Shown here in pieces: positions 1 to 12,735 of a stretch of DNA of 64,000 bases (position 1 is its first letter; every line of letters starts with the position of its first letter). Made by a program: the position numbers and the translations under genes. Under the pieces are notes generated by a model. That model was not told the DNA's origin, ran no database searches, and saw only the letters and a program-made list of their open reading frames with translations. Source of the DNA: Melanocharis versteri (Eukaryota > Chordata > Aves > Passeriformes > Melanocharitidae); the NCBI GenBank assembly GCA_013397845.1, contig VZTG01010613.1:216557-280556 (forward strand), read 5' to 3'.

Positions 1-1720
1 CATTATCTTTCAAATTATTTAATCATGGGGGTTTTGTGGGTTTTCTGTAATACACAAGAGGGTGTGTGTCTTCTTTTCCTTCAATTAGCTTACTAATAAC
101 TAAATATTGTTATTATTAGGAAGCTATTTCCTTCAAATAGCTACCCTTTTTTGTATTTCTCATTTATTTTTGGTCTAGACCAGAAGAATCTACTTGGGAA
201 AACAGAGGAAAAAGACAATATAATAAAAGGAAATGTTTTTACGAAATTTAAAATTCTTTTTCAGAGTGTCTGTTTGCTGCTGACAGTGAGAAACATGCTG
301 CCTGAGTACATGTTCAAGTACTTTTGTCATCATTGCAGCAGAGGAATCAGTTCTTTTTATCCCAGCCATATTGATAAAATTGCAGCATTACCAGCTTTCA
401 GGATTTTACTTTTTTATTTTTTCCAACTTGATTTTGAAAGTAAATGTCCCCTATTCTCATGGTTCTTTTAGGCATAAAGATTATGAAGGAATTTAAGAAG
501 TTGTCATAGAAGTTAATGGCAGAATTTTTACTAACTTCATTTAGGCTTCAGTTCTGTCATGTATTCAGGAAAGTGCTATGTTTTCATTTATTAGAAGTCC
601 AGAAAAAGTCATCATAGGCCCTGGTCCTCTATTTTACTGTGCGTGCACTGAAGGTTACATGCATGCAGAGCCTCAGTGAAGTTAACAGTGTTTCATGCTG
701 GCACAACAATCTGCTCACCTTCTCTAATTGCAGGATCAGGACGATGACTTGTAAATTGCAACATTGATGGGCCCAACTGAAATGCAAATTCTACCTCTGA
801 AACTCTGGGGGAATTCAGTCTTGTCTCTACCCAGACAGCTATGAAAGATATGTTTGTCCAACCTATCTGGTACTAATATTTTAGAGGTAATTTGCTATAT
901 TTTTGGAAGCATTCACACTGCATTATGTGACTGCTCTAAGACATCCAAATATTTCAAACTTACTGCAGTTATTTAGTTATTTGACCTAATCAATGTATGT
1001 AGGATATAATCACTTTCTCTCCTGTAGGAGGTAGCACAGGAAAGAAATGGCATAATTCAGCACTTCTCTCCTCTGTAGTGACAGCCTGTCATTTCCTGTA
1101 CTCTGCTAGGGATTATGAATAGACAATGTATGTAGGCTGAACATAGTTGCTTGGTAACTGTCTTCTCCACTTTCTTAAATGCAATGGCCTCTCTTCAGAA
1201 AAACATCAATTAGTTTAATTTCTTTTGATTTTGAAGCAATAAACCTGCCTTTAACTCCTCTGAGTATCTCAATAAATAGAGGGGGAGGCTATTTGAAACT
1301 TTAAACTATTAATTTGCTTGGACTTTCTAAGGCAAGTTACCTAATAAATATTAATATGGTCATCATCACAGTCAGACTTTTTCACTCAAGGAGAGTTTAT
1401 ATATAGCATAGATTAAACTTTGAAATTAATATCCACTGGATTGTGTTTGTGGTACAGGAGTGAAATGTTTGCAGATTTGACACTGGAGTGAAACGTTTGC
1501 AAATTTGACAGTCTTCTATTCAAAATCAAGTTTGTTCACCATTAACAACATGGACATTATTATGAATGCACAGGCAGATTTGCACCTTACTGTAAATATT
1601 AAGGTTAAAAACCAGGTTTAAAAACTTGCAAGTAAAGTCTAAAAACTGTGACAAATAATTGCTTAACTTCATATGTTAAAAGCCCTAGGAAGTTAAATGA
1701 CCTAAGATGAAGCACTTCCA
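1..1720. other. Unique AT-rich DNA, no gene seen
   Basis: No recognisable coding sequence or transposon. A 106-codon plus-strand open frame at 151-471 has no family resemblance and looks like chance. The only structure noted is a 28-bp tandem duplication at 1457-1512. Confidence 0.6.
1457..1512. repeat. 28-bp tandem duplication, two copies
   Basis: Units at 1457-1484 and 1485-1512 both begin GGAGTGAAA and share TTTGCA and ATTTGACA blocks. They differ at only a few positions. The sequence directly shows a local duplication that has since drifted slightly; no function is implied. Confidence 0.85.
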
Positions 1721-1737
1721 ATGTACAGAAGCGGGGC

Positions 1738-2241
1738 ATGGTCCAAAGTAGCAGTGCTTACACCATTGCAATCATCCAGAGCGGTGAGCAATGCTCCTTA
1801 GCTGCCTCCCAAGGTGAAAATCAGAAGACCAACCATCTCATGTATATGTATATCGATGCACGCAGCCTGGGGAACAAATACGAGGAGCTGGGGCGCTGCA
1901 CCTACCCAGAAAGTAATTATATCTTAGGAATAACTGAAACGTGGTGGGACGACTCACCTGACTGGAGAACTGTGACGGATGGCTGTAGGAGGTTTCTTAA
2001 GCAAGATTCATCAGCAGGACCAGGTATCAGCAGAACTCTGGGTGAGTTCAACTACCCAGACTTTTGTTGGAAGAACAATAGAGTAACTCATATGCCATCC
2101 ATGAAGTTCTTGGCATGTGTAGAGGACTGCTTCCTCATGAAAAAGTTAAAAAATGTGCCAACCAGGAGTGAGGTGCTGCTGGGCTTCCTGCTTACAAAGG
2201 AGAAAACCTGCTTTGTAATGTCCTGGTTAGTGATAGCCTAG
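1738..2241 (+). pseudogene. CR1 ORF2 endonuclease remnant with in-frame internal deletion
   Basis: The 167-codon frame carries the start of the CR1 apurinic-like endonuclease (DARSLGNKYEEL, about residues 40-51) and the motif ITETWWDD at residues 65-72, which includes the catalytic Glu region. After residue 96 the sequence jumps to LGEFNYPD (residues 101-108), the equivalent of the family's GDFN-type motif, followed by the PTR..VLLGFLLT stretch near the domain's C-terminus. Roughly 80 residues of the middle of the domain are therefore missing, without loss of frame. In the family this domain nicks target DNA to prime reverse transcription. With its centre deleted it cannot be active. The first ATG shown is only the start of the open frame, not a known CR1 start. 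Confidence 0.88.
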
Positions 2242-2516
2242 GCTGAGGTGACCACAATATTGGGAACTTTGGAATTCAGCCAGGTGCAGAAGGTTAGTAC
2301 TAGCACAAAGGTTTTAGAAGAGCAAACTTGATGCCACCCAGAGCTCAGCTGGGAGGAATTTCATGGGAAGCTTCCATGTAGGATAGCAGAGCTTGCAAGT
2401 AGTTCTGCTGGTAGTTTTTTGAGAATGCTCTTGTACAAGCACAAAGACAGTTCATCACCTCTTACGGTTAAGGGAGGTAAGTGGATCAAGAGACCCTTTG
2501 ACTTAACTGTGAGCTC

Positions 2517-3979
2517 TTGAGCCTGCTCAAAACCAGAAGAAAATGTAACAGATATGGAAAAGTGGACATTTCCAGCTTGTGCAGAGGTGCTGTCAGAAAA
2601 GCAAAAGCTGAACTCAAATTAAAATTGGCCAGAGATGCCAAAAACCACAAGCAAATGTTCTTCAGGTACATAAGCAACAAGGAGAAACAGAAGGAAAATA
2701 CTGGCCTGCTGTTGAACAGGAGAGTGAATCATTCACCAGCAATACAGAACAGGAAGAGTTTCTTAAAACTTCCTTCTGCTGTGTCTTTATCAGTGCTGCT
2801 GGGCCCCTGGCCTTGGGAACAGCTGTCCAGGTTGGTACAAAAACAAACCTGCCATCAGACAAGAGAGAACTGATGTGTGAGACATTGCAGGAGCCTGGTC
2901 CCTACACATTGATGAACCCTAAAGATACCTATCCTAGAGCATTACAAGATGGCTAACATCATTTTGAGGACACTCTTCATGGCTTTTGAGGGATTGTGGA
3001 GATCGGAGGATGTCCCAGAAAACTGGAAGAAGGCTGATGCCATCCCCATCAACAAGTTCTTAAAGAAGGATCCAGGAAATTATAGACCCACCACTCTTAC
3101 GTCGGTCTCTGCAAAAGTTATGGAACAAATCCTCCTGAAGGCTATCACAAGGCAGACGAAGCATGTAAGTGGGAAAAGCCAGGATGGATTCACAAGAGGC
3201 AAATCACATTTGACACACGATTGCTTTCTATGCCAAAGTAACCTGCCAAAGTTGATGTGGGGTGGATATTTTCTATCTGGTTTTCTTAAAAGCTTTCAGT
3301 ATGGTTTCCCACAGCCATTTCCTAAAGAAACTGTTGTGTTATGGTCTGGACAAGAGGCATTTGAGCAACTGGCTGGCAGGTGGCACCCAGGGGTTGTTGG
3401 TAAATAGCTCCTTTTCAAACTGGCAACCTGTCACAGCTGCGGTTCCTCAGGGTTCTTATTGTGCCCAGCGCTCTTTAGTATCTCTGTAAGTGGTCTGGAA
3501 TACAGGATCAAATGTGACCCAATAAAATTTGCTGAGGACACCAAACTGAGTGGGAAAGAGGACACATGGGAAGGGAGACCCGTCCTGCAGGAAGAATTGG
3601 ATAGGCTGGAAGAGTGGGCTAACAAGAACCTTATGAAGCTTAACAAGAAGAACTGTAAGGTCTTGCCCCTGGAAAAGCATAATCCAGGAGTGCGGCGTGG
3701 GCTGGGATCTGCCCATCTGGAGAGAAGATCTGTGGGAAGGGACCTGGGGTCCTGGTGGACAAAGCTCAGTATGAGTGACCAGTGGGCTGCTGTGGTACAG
3801 AAAGGGGACAGGAGATGGGTGGCATCAAGGGCATCACCAGCAGGGATGACCAAGACATTATCCTGCTCTATTCAGTGCTTATCAGGCCTCACCTGGAATC
3901 TTGTGTTCAGTTTTGGTCCCCTTTGAACAAAATAGATGTGGACAGGCTGCAGAGGATCCAGAGAGGACCACAAAGATGA
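2517..3979 (+). pseudogene. CR1 ORF2 reverse transcriptase remnant, stops and frameshifts
   Basis: The linker region (about 2517-2873) has a CR1-like basic stretch with AVRKAKAEL and FFRYISNKEK. From 2949 come VPENWKKA and NYRPTTLTS, the N-terminal reverse transcriptase blocks. The reading frame then moves to another frame at about 3250 (FLKAFSMVSHSHFLKKL, AAVPQGS) and returns at about 3460 (KFAEDTKL). The last motif is the catalytic F-A-D-D box with its first Asp changed to Glu. In-frame stops lie at 2871-2873 and about 3405-3407. The C-terminal part continues past 3900 with QRIQRG. In the family this enzyme makes cDNA at the nicked target. Here the catalytic change and frame breaks mark a pseudogene. 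Confidence 0.9.
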
Positions 3980-4400
3980 TAAAAGGCCTGGGAATCCTGA
4001 CGTGTGAGGAATGACTGAGAGAACTGGGTTTGTTCAGCCTTGAGAGAAGGAAGACTTCGGGGAGACCTTATCACCATGTTCCAGTATTTAAAGAGTGGCT
4101 ACAGAGGAGATGGAGTCTCCCTTTCTACAAGGAGTTACATGGAAAAGATATGATGGATACAAGCTGCTCCTGAAAATATTCTGATTGAACACAAGGGAGT
4201 ATTTTTCAAAATAAGAACAATCAGCCACTGGAATAAACTACCCAGGGAAGTAGTGGATTCTTCAAAGTTGAGCACTTTTAGGATCAAGCTGGGCAGGATG
4301 CTGGGCTGTCTGGTTGAGGCCATGATTTTGCCAAGAAAGGTTGGACCAGATGATCCTTCAGGTTCCCTTCCAACCTGATATTGTATAAATCTATAAATTC

Positions 4401-7400
4401 TTTTGATTATGAAACTAATTTTGTCCTGCACACAAAATCTAGGGTAATAAACTCTGGGACATGAAGCACAATAATCTTCATAGGATGTGAAAAACAGACT
4501 TCTGTCAAACTCTACCAGTTTCTGTCAGTGAAGGACTAAATTTAGACTATTTCAAGAGTATTCTTGGTGATGTGGAAATCAGTGGAAATTTTTTTAACTC
4601 ATTATTTTTATTGATATTAGCAAAAAGAAACTCTCTGCATAGAATTTTGCTAAGTAAGAAGTAGCTAGAAATAAAATGCTAAAATTTGAACTTTTTACCC
4701 TTACAAAAAGCTAGAGAATTGCCCACTGCTGACATCTCTTCCAAAGGTTCATTTGGGGGATCACACATTTAGCAGGAAGAGTCCTATTATTTTTTATTAA
4801 ATAGCTACATTGTAATGTGGACCATGGAATTGATAACATTTCAGATGTCAACAAAAGTTTTGTGAATAAAAATAAGCCTTTGTCAGAGACTGATAAATAG
4901 TTTTCCTGCCCTCTACTTCTGGCTGCTTTTTGTTTTAATACTTCAACATTTCTGTTGTTGAGAGCCTGTTACCTTCTTGATATTTAGTGCTTCTACCCAC
5001 TAATCAGCTGATGCAATCTTTAAAGATGAAAGGAAGATGAAATTTTATGTCATCTACAAATTGTGAGACACATTTGCAGACAATTTTAGACTACTTTTAT
5101 TACTGTTGTGCCCAGCAGTTATCATTAAGGACTGCAAAAAATGGGTATTTCGAAAGAAGCAGGCAGTTATTACTAATATTTTAGTATTGGTCATGGCATA
5201 TCAATGAATGTCCAATTTTCAGAAGATTTCTACAGACTGCCACAGAAGGTCATTATTTAAAAAATTGAACTTTTCTTCTAAGGATGAATTAAGGACTGCG
5301 TGTGATTAGAAGACAGAAAAAAGAGTTGACTTGAAATGGCTGTGTGTGTTTGTGCAACATACAGAGTAAAGTTAGGAATGCTTTCTGAAAAAGATAATAC
5401 CAGATTGTGTACTACCAAATCATGGGGTTTTGTAAAAATGTTCCTAGGCAATTCAGAACCGTGTACTGCAAAAGGTCATCTGTAGATTATCAGCTGTCCC
5501 TGACACAGTATGCATTCTGTGGTAGGAAAGAGTATTTCAAACCAGGTAGACTGGTTTTGAAGATTCAATACTTGTGAATTGAAAAGTCATATAAAAAAGT
5601 GTATATGAGTTCTGCAGAATGTGCTTCAAATAATTTTGTCTGATCTCTGGGATATTTTCCAGCTCTCCTCACAGAGATCACCTAGGTGGACTTTGCAATT
5701 TTAGAGAAACAGAGTGTTGATTGTGAAAATGGTAATGTGTTGGACTAGGAACTCATATGAGACAGTCAGAATCTATTTCGCAGCTTGAAAGAGCCTGATT
5801 CTTAGGGTGCCTATTAGGGATCCAACAGAAGTCATTAATGACTTTTGAAATGGGTCCTTCTTTTGTGAGCTGTTACTTTGTGTTGTGGCTTTTTGTATGC
5901 ATGCTTCACTGTGATGTGGAGGATGAAGTGTTGTATCCTGTGTTCTTGTTTTTGTTGTGAAAGCAATGAGAGAAGGATGGTTGAAATAGTTTTTGTCTTT
6001 ATGCATTCTCGTGGTGAAGCCATTGATGTTTTTTCTCAAGCAGATGCTCTGAGAATCCTCTGGCTCTTGACTCCTGTTGAAGGGACACTCAACAAAGGAA
6101 TGAAATTTCTGCTTACAATGGAGGTACCTTCTCAAAATCACACCTCTGATGTGAATTATGTGCTTCCATAATAAACTGTTTCTCTTTGAGGAGACAGAAG
6201 AAACCAGCTATGATTTTACGTAGTAATTGTGTTCCTCAAGGCATTCACACCCTAAGCAGACAACAGCTCTCCTATATTTAACCACACAAGAAAGAGGAGC
6301 ACATCGGTATCGCCCCCCTTTTTCCCCCTTATCTTTAGCTGTAGTGTAGCTTTGGAGTTTTTTGGGGTTTTGTTCCTGGCAGATGATATGCGTATACTGG
6401 AAATATATTAAAAAAAAAAGAAAAAAAAAAGGTAAAGAAATGTTACAGATAATCGGCACTGCCTGTCAAGATTACATTGTAGAGAAGAAAAGAATAGTAC
6501 ATATAATTAAACCTTTCTGCCTTTACAGTTGCTAATTCCGCCTACAACAATCTCTAGGGCAATTTTTCTTATAATCACAAATACAATCAACTTCCAACAG
6601 GGTTTTATTATTGCAATGTCCTCCCAACTTCTACAAAAGCAGTGCTTCTACACCAGAATCAGTAGCCTTAAAAATTTCTTCACAGAGAATAAGGAATTGA
6701 CTTCTAAATAGAGCTTATAATGAAAAAGTTAAGGACTTCAATAGCAAAGCACAGGATTTTGACTTCATAAAGTGCATAATCTACGTCTCCATCTTTCTAA
6801 ACACAGGCAATTTTTATTATTTCTTCTTTCTCACTGTTCTGCTATTTGCTTCCTCTTTTACCTATCTGCTGGGAGATAGAATGAAATAGAATAATGTGTT
6901 GTGTCTGTGCAAAGATGTTTAATTAAGTTTTTTGTACCACATTTGCAAGGGATACTTGAAAAAAGCTAGAAATTCCCATTAGAAATCGTGAGTATTTTAA
7001 TTTTAAAGATACTAATCATGACTTCAACTTTTAACCTTGTTTCTAAAATCAGCCACATCATGAGCCACTTTTGAGGGCAGTGCATCGGCTCTCTTCTCTT
7101 CAGCTGGGTTAGTGTTATTGAACTGCTGTCTCACTTCTAAACCTGTAGTGATTCCAGTTGCACTCCTATGTATGTGTGCGTAGAAGCTGGTGTAGGACAC
7201 AAAGATAACCATGCAGCACAGTCATTGTCCGAAAAAGTCAAAGAATGAATGGTTAAGTACTTCCATGTTGAGTTGTGGCAGTGGAAGAGCACAGTATTTC
7301 TGAGCACAAATACATTCACTCTGTGTCAGATATTATGACAATACTTACAAGGAGAAAAGCATATGAATACCTATCCATCTCCAGCAGACCTTAAAATTAA

Positions 7401-10400
7401 GACAGAGTGTATAGTGAGAACATGCACAGATCTTTCACTTCTATTCCAGCTATAGACTGTAGGTGTGGGTTAAACTTATGCACAGATACCTAATAATTTT
7501 CATATCTCTGAGAAATTTCTGATGGGTTTAGGGACAGAACAAGGAGCTCCTACTTGGTAGCTGCATCTGATTTTCTATCATCATAACCAGCTGGCTGAAT
7601 CTGGAACAGTCTCCAGCTTTAGGACTAGTCAGAAATGGGGGGAAGTTGCAATGCTTGACTGACCCCCATGCTAGTGCACAAACCTGACCTTATGGTTGGC
7701 AGGTATCTTCCACTCTCGGCAGTTCAGTGTTGCATTGGCTTTGCTGGTTTAGCTTTGAGGCTGCAGTGGTGGCTGGCTAGATCTTTGTGCCCAGCAGAAT
7801 AGATATGGACATGTGGTTTTATTGTGCGGCCTCTCTCCTTTGTCAACAAATTAACAATGATGCTTCAGCATTTTATGTATTGTTATGGATTACAGATCTG
7901 CAACAGAGGAGAATCAGTTTAAGAGAAGATCAAAATTGGGACTAAACGGTGCATGTTCTCCAAATGAGAAATGCATTGACAGAGATTATTGCTTTTGTGA
8001 GAATCATGACATACAGAAAAAGAATGATAGAAGCTGGCAAGTATTAAAGAACAAGAAAAGGCATCTCCTCATAAATAATACCTGTTTGTGGTGTCCAACT
8101 CAAAAAAAAACCAATTTGAGAAAAGGATGAATTCTTGGTATTTTTAGTTCGTGTACAAATATAATTGCTTTTATGCTACTGTGCACTCCACTTCCTTTAA
8201 ATGTCTCTAATAGTGCTTTTGAGAGCAGTTCTCCCTTTCACTCCGATTAGTTGCTTCTAAGTTTATAATTCCCCTATTTTTTGTTTGAATTCTGTCATAA
8301 AGAAGCAGAGCTAAATGCAGATTTTTTAGACCAAGTCATTCTACATGAATTCTTAATGTAAACTGAAATGCCAGTGAGAGGAACATTTTGGAAATACCAT
8401 AACTTTTGTGACTTATAACAAGCTCAAAGAATTATTCTTCATTTGGAGAAAAACTGTTGTGAGGACAAATTTAAGGTGTTTGCTTTTCTTTGCAACAGAG
8501 AGAAAATTTCTTATAAAAAATAAAAAAAGTAAAGTATGTTTTAGTAGGAGTAATACAATTCAACTGTAGCTATGGGCTCAGAAGAAAAATTGCTAGTTTT
8601 GACTCTTTATGAGGGCTTTGAGTCTGTGCATTAAAATCCCTATTTTAGAGTAGGTCTTAACTTATAGTCTCCTCAAAGTAAGGGCAGGACATTGATTTAG
8701 TACTACTGTAGAATAAATGTTTGCAGAGAACATAAAAAAAATTTCATTGTTGATCTTTTGCTCTGGCAAATGCCAGGTTTTTGCCTCTGTGGAGCAGCTT
8801 AAGCTCTCTGGGCACTTGACCCACAATAAAGTAGGGAACAATGCAAAGACTGTTTCTTCTGTTATATGCTTGAATGTTCTTTTCAAAGCTGTCAAAGTAA
8901 AACAGAAGGGACCAGGAGTAGAGGAGCAATCTTCACTGGGATGACATAATCCAGTTTAAAAATGGGGGAAAGGTTGTTTTCTGATATAAAAAATATGAGT
9001 ATGGCTCTGGTTTTCTAAATGTAAAGGAGTCATAAGGTATATGGGAGGGAGCAGAGATGAAAAAATACCCATACTAATTTTACTTCATTCTTTCAGACTC
9101 TTAGGTTTATAATATTTCTACCCATCAAGTAGATTGGGACATATTTTCCTGCAATGCCCTGACTTTCCAAGCCCTTTTCAGGTTAGTATACTCATGCAAA
9201 CGATGTCAACCAAAGCAACCTGTAGAGCAGCAGTGCTTTGTGACGAGTCAGACAGTCCCTCTGGAAAACTCGTTCTTCTGTGTGAAAGACAGTGGAACAT
9301 TGAAGAAAAAATGAAAGGGTACTGCAATTCTGTAGAAGATAAAAAAGTAGTTTCAAGTGCTACAGAAAAGTAAACTGTACATGTACTCTGGCTTTGTAAT
9401 ATGTTAGAAAATAAGTTCATCATAGTTTGTAGCTTCCACTTCAGTGAATTGTTTTCACTGAAAATATTCTGTGCAGGTAAAACATTGATTCAATTGAAGT
9501 TCTGTGTGATAATTCTGTTCTGTTTTGACATATTTTATTAATGAGATAATTCTATTATGTTTGAACACTTGGTACTCTTCAGATTTGCCTAGACCGTGGG
9601 ATCCCTAGATCTAATGACTGTGACACCCAGGACGCTTAGTAAGATGCTTTTTTTCTGCTCTCCTTTTTGTTATTTTTTAATGTTAATTTCTTAAAGTCAG
9701 GAAGGTACAAATTGCTAGAATTACATTATTATAAGGGTTATTATATAGTGCTCATAGCTTGTAAATAAAACAATATTGCAGTCAACTGATTTTGTTTTAT
9801 TAAGTTCTTACAAAATAAATCACTGGCCTTACAGCTTTAATTTACTTCAATACATTCAAAATAGCTTGGTTTTTTGTTTATTTTGTTGGGGTTTTAAAAT
9901 CTAGATTTCAAAATCCATGCAGAAGCTGCAGTTTATGCTGTCTGACATCTTTGTACACAGTAGTTGTACCGATATGTTTTAAAATATTCTTTCACTGTTC
10001 ATCTGTACTGAAAGACACAGAGTACCTATTCCAGTAGGAGATAAATATTTGGGAAAATTTTAGCTTTTGTTTTTTCCTCTGCTCAAAAACTGTATATTCA
10101 TCTGGACAAATGGCTGTTAAGGATTACAATGAGGATTCAAAAAGAAAGGTGGATTTGTAGAAACCTAAAGTATTTCTGAAATCGTCCAAAGGAGACTATG
10201 GTAATTGTATAACAGGAAATCAAAAGCCACATCCAGTAAAAGTACATTGAGTAGGAGGAGCTGATGTTTATCCAATAAGATGGATCTGAACTTTCTCTCT
10301 AAACTTCAAAAGCTGAAATAAACTTAATTTCTTGTTATTTTTCAACTCTTTTCATCTCTGATAGGTATATATTAATTGAAAACATATTATTGCTTTTGTT

Positions 10401-12037
10401 ATGTATAGCTTATTGTACTTTTGAAGGATATCTCTGTTTTAACTTGAAACAATGTTGGTGGCAGACAACATTTTATATTTTTGTTTTTGAGCAGGTATCA
10501 TTTGTAATACACCATTTAGATATAGGGGTAGTAAGAATCACTCTGTTTCAACTATGCATATTGTGCAAGTCTTCCTATTTACCACCGCTCTCAGGATTTT
10601 GAATTTAATGACATTTCAAGCAAGCAGTTTCCTTGGTATTTTCCCTGACCTTTGGGAGAATACTTTGAATATGTTTTCCTTCTCATTTTCAATTTCTCTC
10701 TGCATTTCCATCTCTTTTGATGCTAAGTTATAACTTCTAATTTTTTTAAATTTTTTTGGGGGGGTAATGTTTTTTTTCTTCTATTTTCCCTTCACAGAAA
10801 ATACTGTCCTAATACAGACACATTAAACTGACTGAAGTCTGTTTTGGTTTTGCCACTCTCTACCCTTTTGGATCAATCTGTTTTAGAGACTTTTTTTTCC
10901 TCCAGAACAATTTGGTCCTTATTGTCCCCTGCAGCTTGTGCAAACCTGTTTTCTTCCTAGCAAGGATGAACCAAGGATTTAGAAGCTATTCGCCAAAGCT
11001 TTTTTAATGTGGAGGAGGTTCAGATGGGCAAGCAGACTTTGTTTTCCTCTAAACTTATGTTTAGTATAGATAGACCTACCACTTTGCTGTAAAGGCTGCT
11101 GTTAGTGTGATTTCTCCTTGGGTGCCAAGCTGTTAGTCAGTCAGTGTCCCCTCATTAGGGAAACTTTATGGCTTGTTGATCATTTTTCAGTTGTTTTCTT
11201 TAACTCAAAACAATTATCTAGACTTGATGAGCACTTTTGTCTGTTTCTCTCATTTTGACTAGACAATCGTGATGGGTTTTGTTTCTGTTCTTCCTTATAC
11301 AGGATGGTTTCTATCATCAAATATTACATTATAAAATCTGGAGTTTGGGTGTATATAACTGAGCAAGACTTAGCCCACTTCTACCTTTTTGCACAAAGGA
11401 TGCATACAAGGATCACAGGGCTTTTTCTTTTTGAATTGATTACGAAGGTTTTATTGACATTCAATTTTATATCTGCCAAAAAGCTGTTTCTCAGAATAAA
11501 AAAATCCTGCAAAGGTACACCTCATAATTTCCTTGTAGTCATTTCTTTAGATATTACTATAATCTTTCTATCTTCTGTCAGCCATGTCTTTCATATTGGA
11601 TGTCTTGTATATGGCATAAGTAAGTAAGAAGATATTTGCTTCATTATTTATTTTCTTCATCATTTCAGATATGATTTCATCAAATAATATTACTGTGAAA
11701 TTTGCAATGAAGTCTGCTGATAATACATGTATTTGTCTCAGATTATTTTCATGGGTCCAAGTATAATGCTTTATTTTTGATGTTTGCTATGTTTTGACAA
11801 TAGTAGACCTAAACAAAGTTCAGACATGACTGTGCCATTAAATTATTTCCAGTCTTGCAGTGGCTTGTGGAATTTCTACAGCTGAGCATCAGAGAATCAT
11901 TTGAGAGGTACAATAAAGAGCTATTCTGTTCTGAGAAGTGTTTACATTCTAACTATGTTGTTGCTTCCTAAACTGTTTAGCTGGCTCATCATTTGTGTTT
12001 GTCACTGCAGTACCTAGCTCTGCTGGCAAGCATAGCA
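4401..12037. other. Unique AT-rich DNA, no gene supported
   Basis: A 7.6-kb stretch without recognisable transposons or coding exons. It holds A- and T-rich runs (for example the interrupted poly-A at about 6410-6431 and T/G runs at 10741-10780) and a slightly GC-richer patch at about 7540-7810 that I could not assign. The longest open frame is 122 codons on the minus strand at 5773-6141; it matches no family I know and overlaps other frames on both strands. Conserved non-coding elements could be present but cannot be recognised without alignment. Confidence 0.5.
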
Positions 12038-12155
12038 TCAGAGGATAATAAGCTTGGAAGGGACCTGAGGAGGTCTTAGTCCATCTCCTGCTCAAAACAG
12101 GGTCAGCTGTGAAGTTATACTAGCTTGTTCAGGAATTTATACAGTCAAGTCATAA
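12038..12155 (-). mobile_element. CR1 3' tail fragment
   Basis: Read on the plus strand, the phrases CTTGGAAGGGACCTGAGGAG, TCCTGCTCAAAACAGGGTCAG and TTGTTCAGGAATTTATACAG follow the order of the reverse complement of a CR1 3' untranslated region. The fragment is about 120 bp, strongly 5'-truncated as most CR1 copies are, and moderately diverged. It sits about 20 bp from a second tail in the same orientation. Confidence 0.8.
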
Positions 12156-12177
12156 CTATACAACATCCAGTAGAATT

Positions 12178-12303
12178 GCACACAATCACAAACAATCTGG
12201 GGTTTGAAGGACCTTAGAGAGATTGCACAGTCCAACCCCCACACCAGCTCAAAGCTGAATATGTTGCTCAGGGATGTGTCCAGTCAAGTTTTGAGTATCT
12301 CCA
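12178..12303 (-). mobile_element. Second CR1 3' tail fragment, same orientation
   Basis: Begins with a decayed terminal repeat (ACACAATCACAAACAATCTG) and continues with GGTTTGAAGGACCTTAG, GTCCAACCCCC and GTTGCTCAGGGATGTGTCCAG, all CR1 3' end in reverse complement. It stops abruptly at TATCTCCATA, where LTR-like sequence begins. Either the LTR inserted into it, or it was already truncated there. Confidence 0.82.
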
Positions 12304-12305
12304 TA

Positions 12306-12735
12306 TGTATTTATTTTTATTTTATTTATTTACTTTTCTTTAGAGTAGGTCATACAGGGCTGTTTTCTGGATTTGTGCTGCCAAAGTGCTGATAACACAG
12401 GGGTGTTTTCAATATAACAGAGCAGCACTTGCGCAGCATCAAAGCGTTTCTGCTCCTCACATTACCCCATCAGTGAGGAGGCTGGGGGTGCACAAAGAGT
12501 TGGGAGGTGACACAGCTGGGACTGCTGACCCCAGCTGACCCGAGTGATATTCCAAGACCACAAAACAGCGTGCTTGGCACATAAAGTTGGGGGAAGAAGA
12601 AAGAAGGGTATCTCTGGAGTCATGGCATTTTTTTTTCCCAAGAAACCCTTACACATGATGGAGCCATACATCTCTACAGGTTCTAGGGCATTCTCCTTCC
12701 CAGGTGGTGAAGTTTGCATTCATCCTTGCTGAAAC
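12306..12735 (+). mobile_element. Truncated, diverged endogenous retrovirus LTR (ERVL-like)
   Basis: Plus-strand blocks GGATTTGTGCTG, TGATAACACAGGGGTGTTTTC, GAGGAGGCTGGGGGTGCAC, GCTGACCCCAGCTGACC, GATATTCCA and CTTACACATGATGGAGCC occur in the same order as in the better preserved LTR at 56341-56920. The TATA region has decayed to ACATAAAG near 12580. The 5' end near 12306 is a guess from spacing. The 3' third, including the polyadenylation region and the terminal GGGTTAAACCA, is missing, so no target duplication can be checked. ERVL class is inferred from resemblance to known avian LTRs. Confidence 0.75.

Larger units (their letters stand above)
1730..4400 (+). mobile_element. CR1 LINE, 5'-truncated and internally deleted
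   Basis: This is the longest CR1 relic in the window. In order it holds an endonuclease remnant, the linker to the reverse transcriptase, the reverse transcriptase palm, the C-terminal region and a 3' untranslated tail near 4375-4400 that is a decayed form of the CR1 8-bp terminal repeat. Full CR1s are about 4.5 kb; this one lacks ORF1 and the 5' end. The order and sense orientation of the motifs make the family assignment secure. The 5' boundary near 1730 is approximate. Stops, frameshifts and a missing endonuclease block show that it is dead. Confidence 0.93.

Noticed and set aside
3431..3853. Minus-strand frames of 140 and 86 codons
   Set aside because: They are antisense to the CR1 reverse transcriptase region at 3459-3926.
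5773..6141. Minus-strand 122-codon frame in unique DNA
   Set aside because: No family motif, overlaps a 97-codon plus frame, and frames of this size are expected by chance in AT-rich 64 kb.
7540..7810. GC-richer patch considered as an LTR or exon
   Set aside because: No TG...CA ends, polyadenylation signal, target duplication or coding motif could be found.
11304..11627. Plus-strand 107-codon frame rich in hydrophobic residues
   Set aside because: Hydrophobicity follows from T-rich DNA; no start context, splice pattern or family match.
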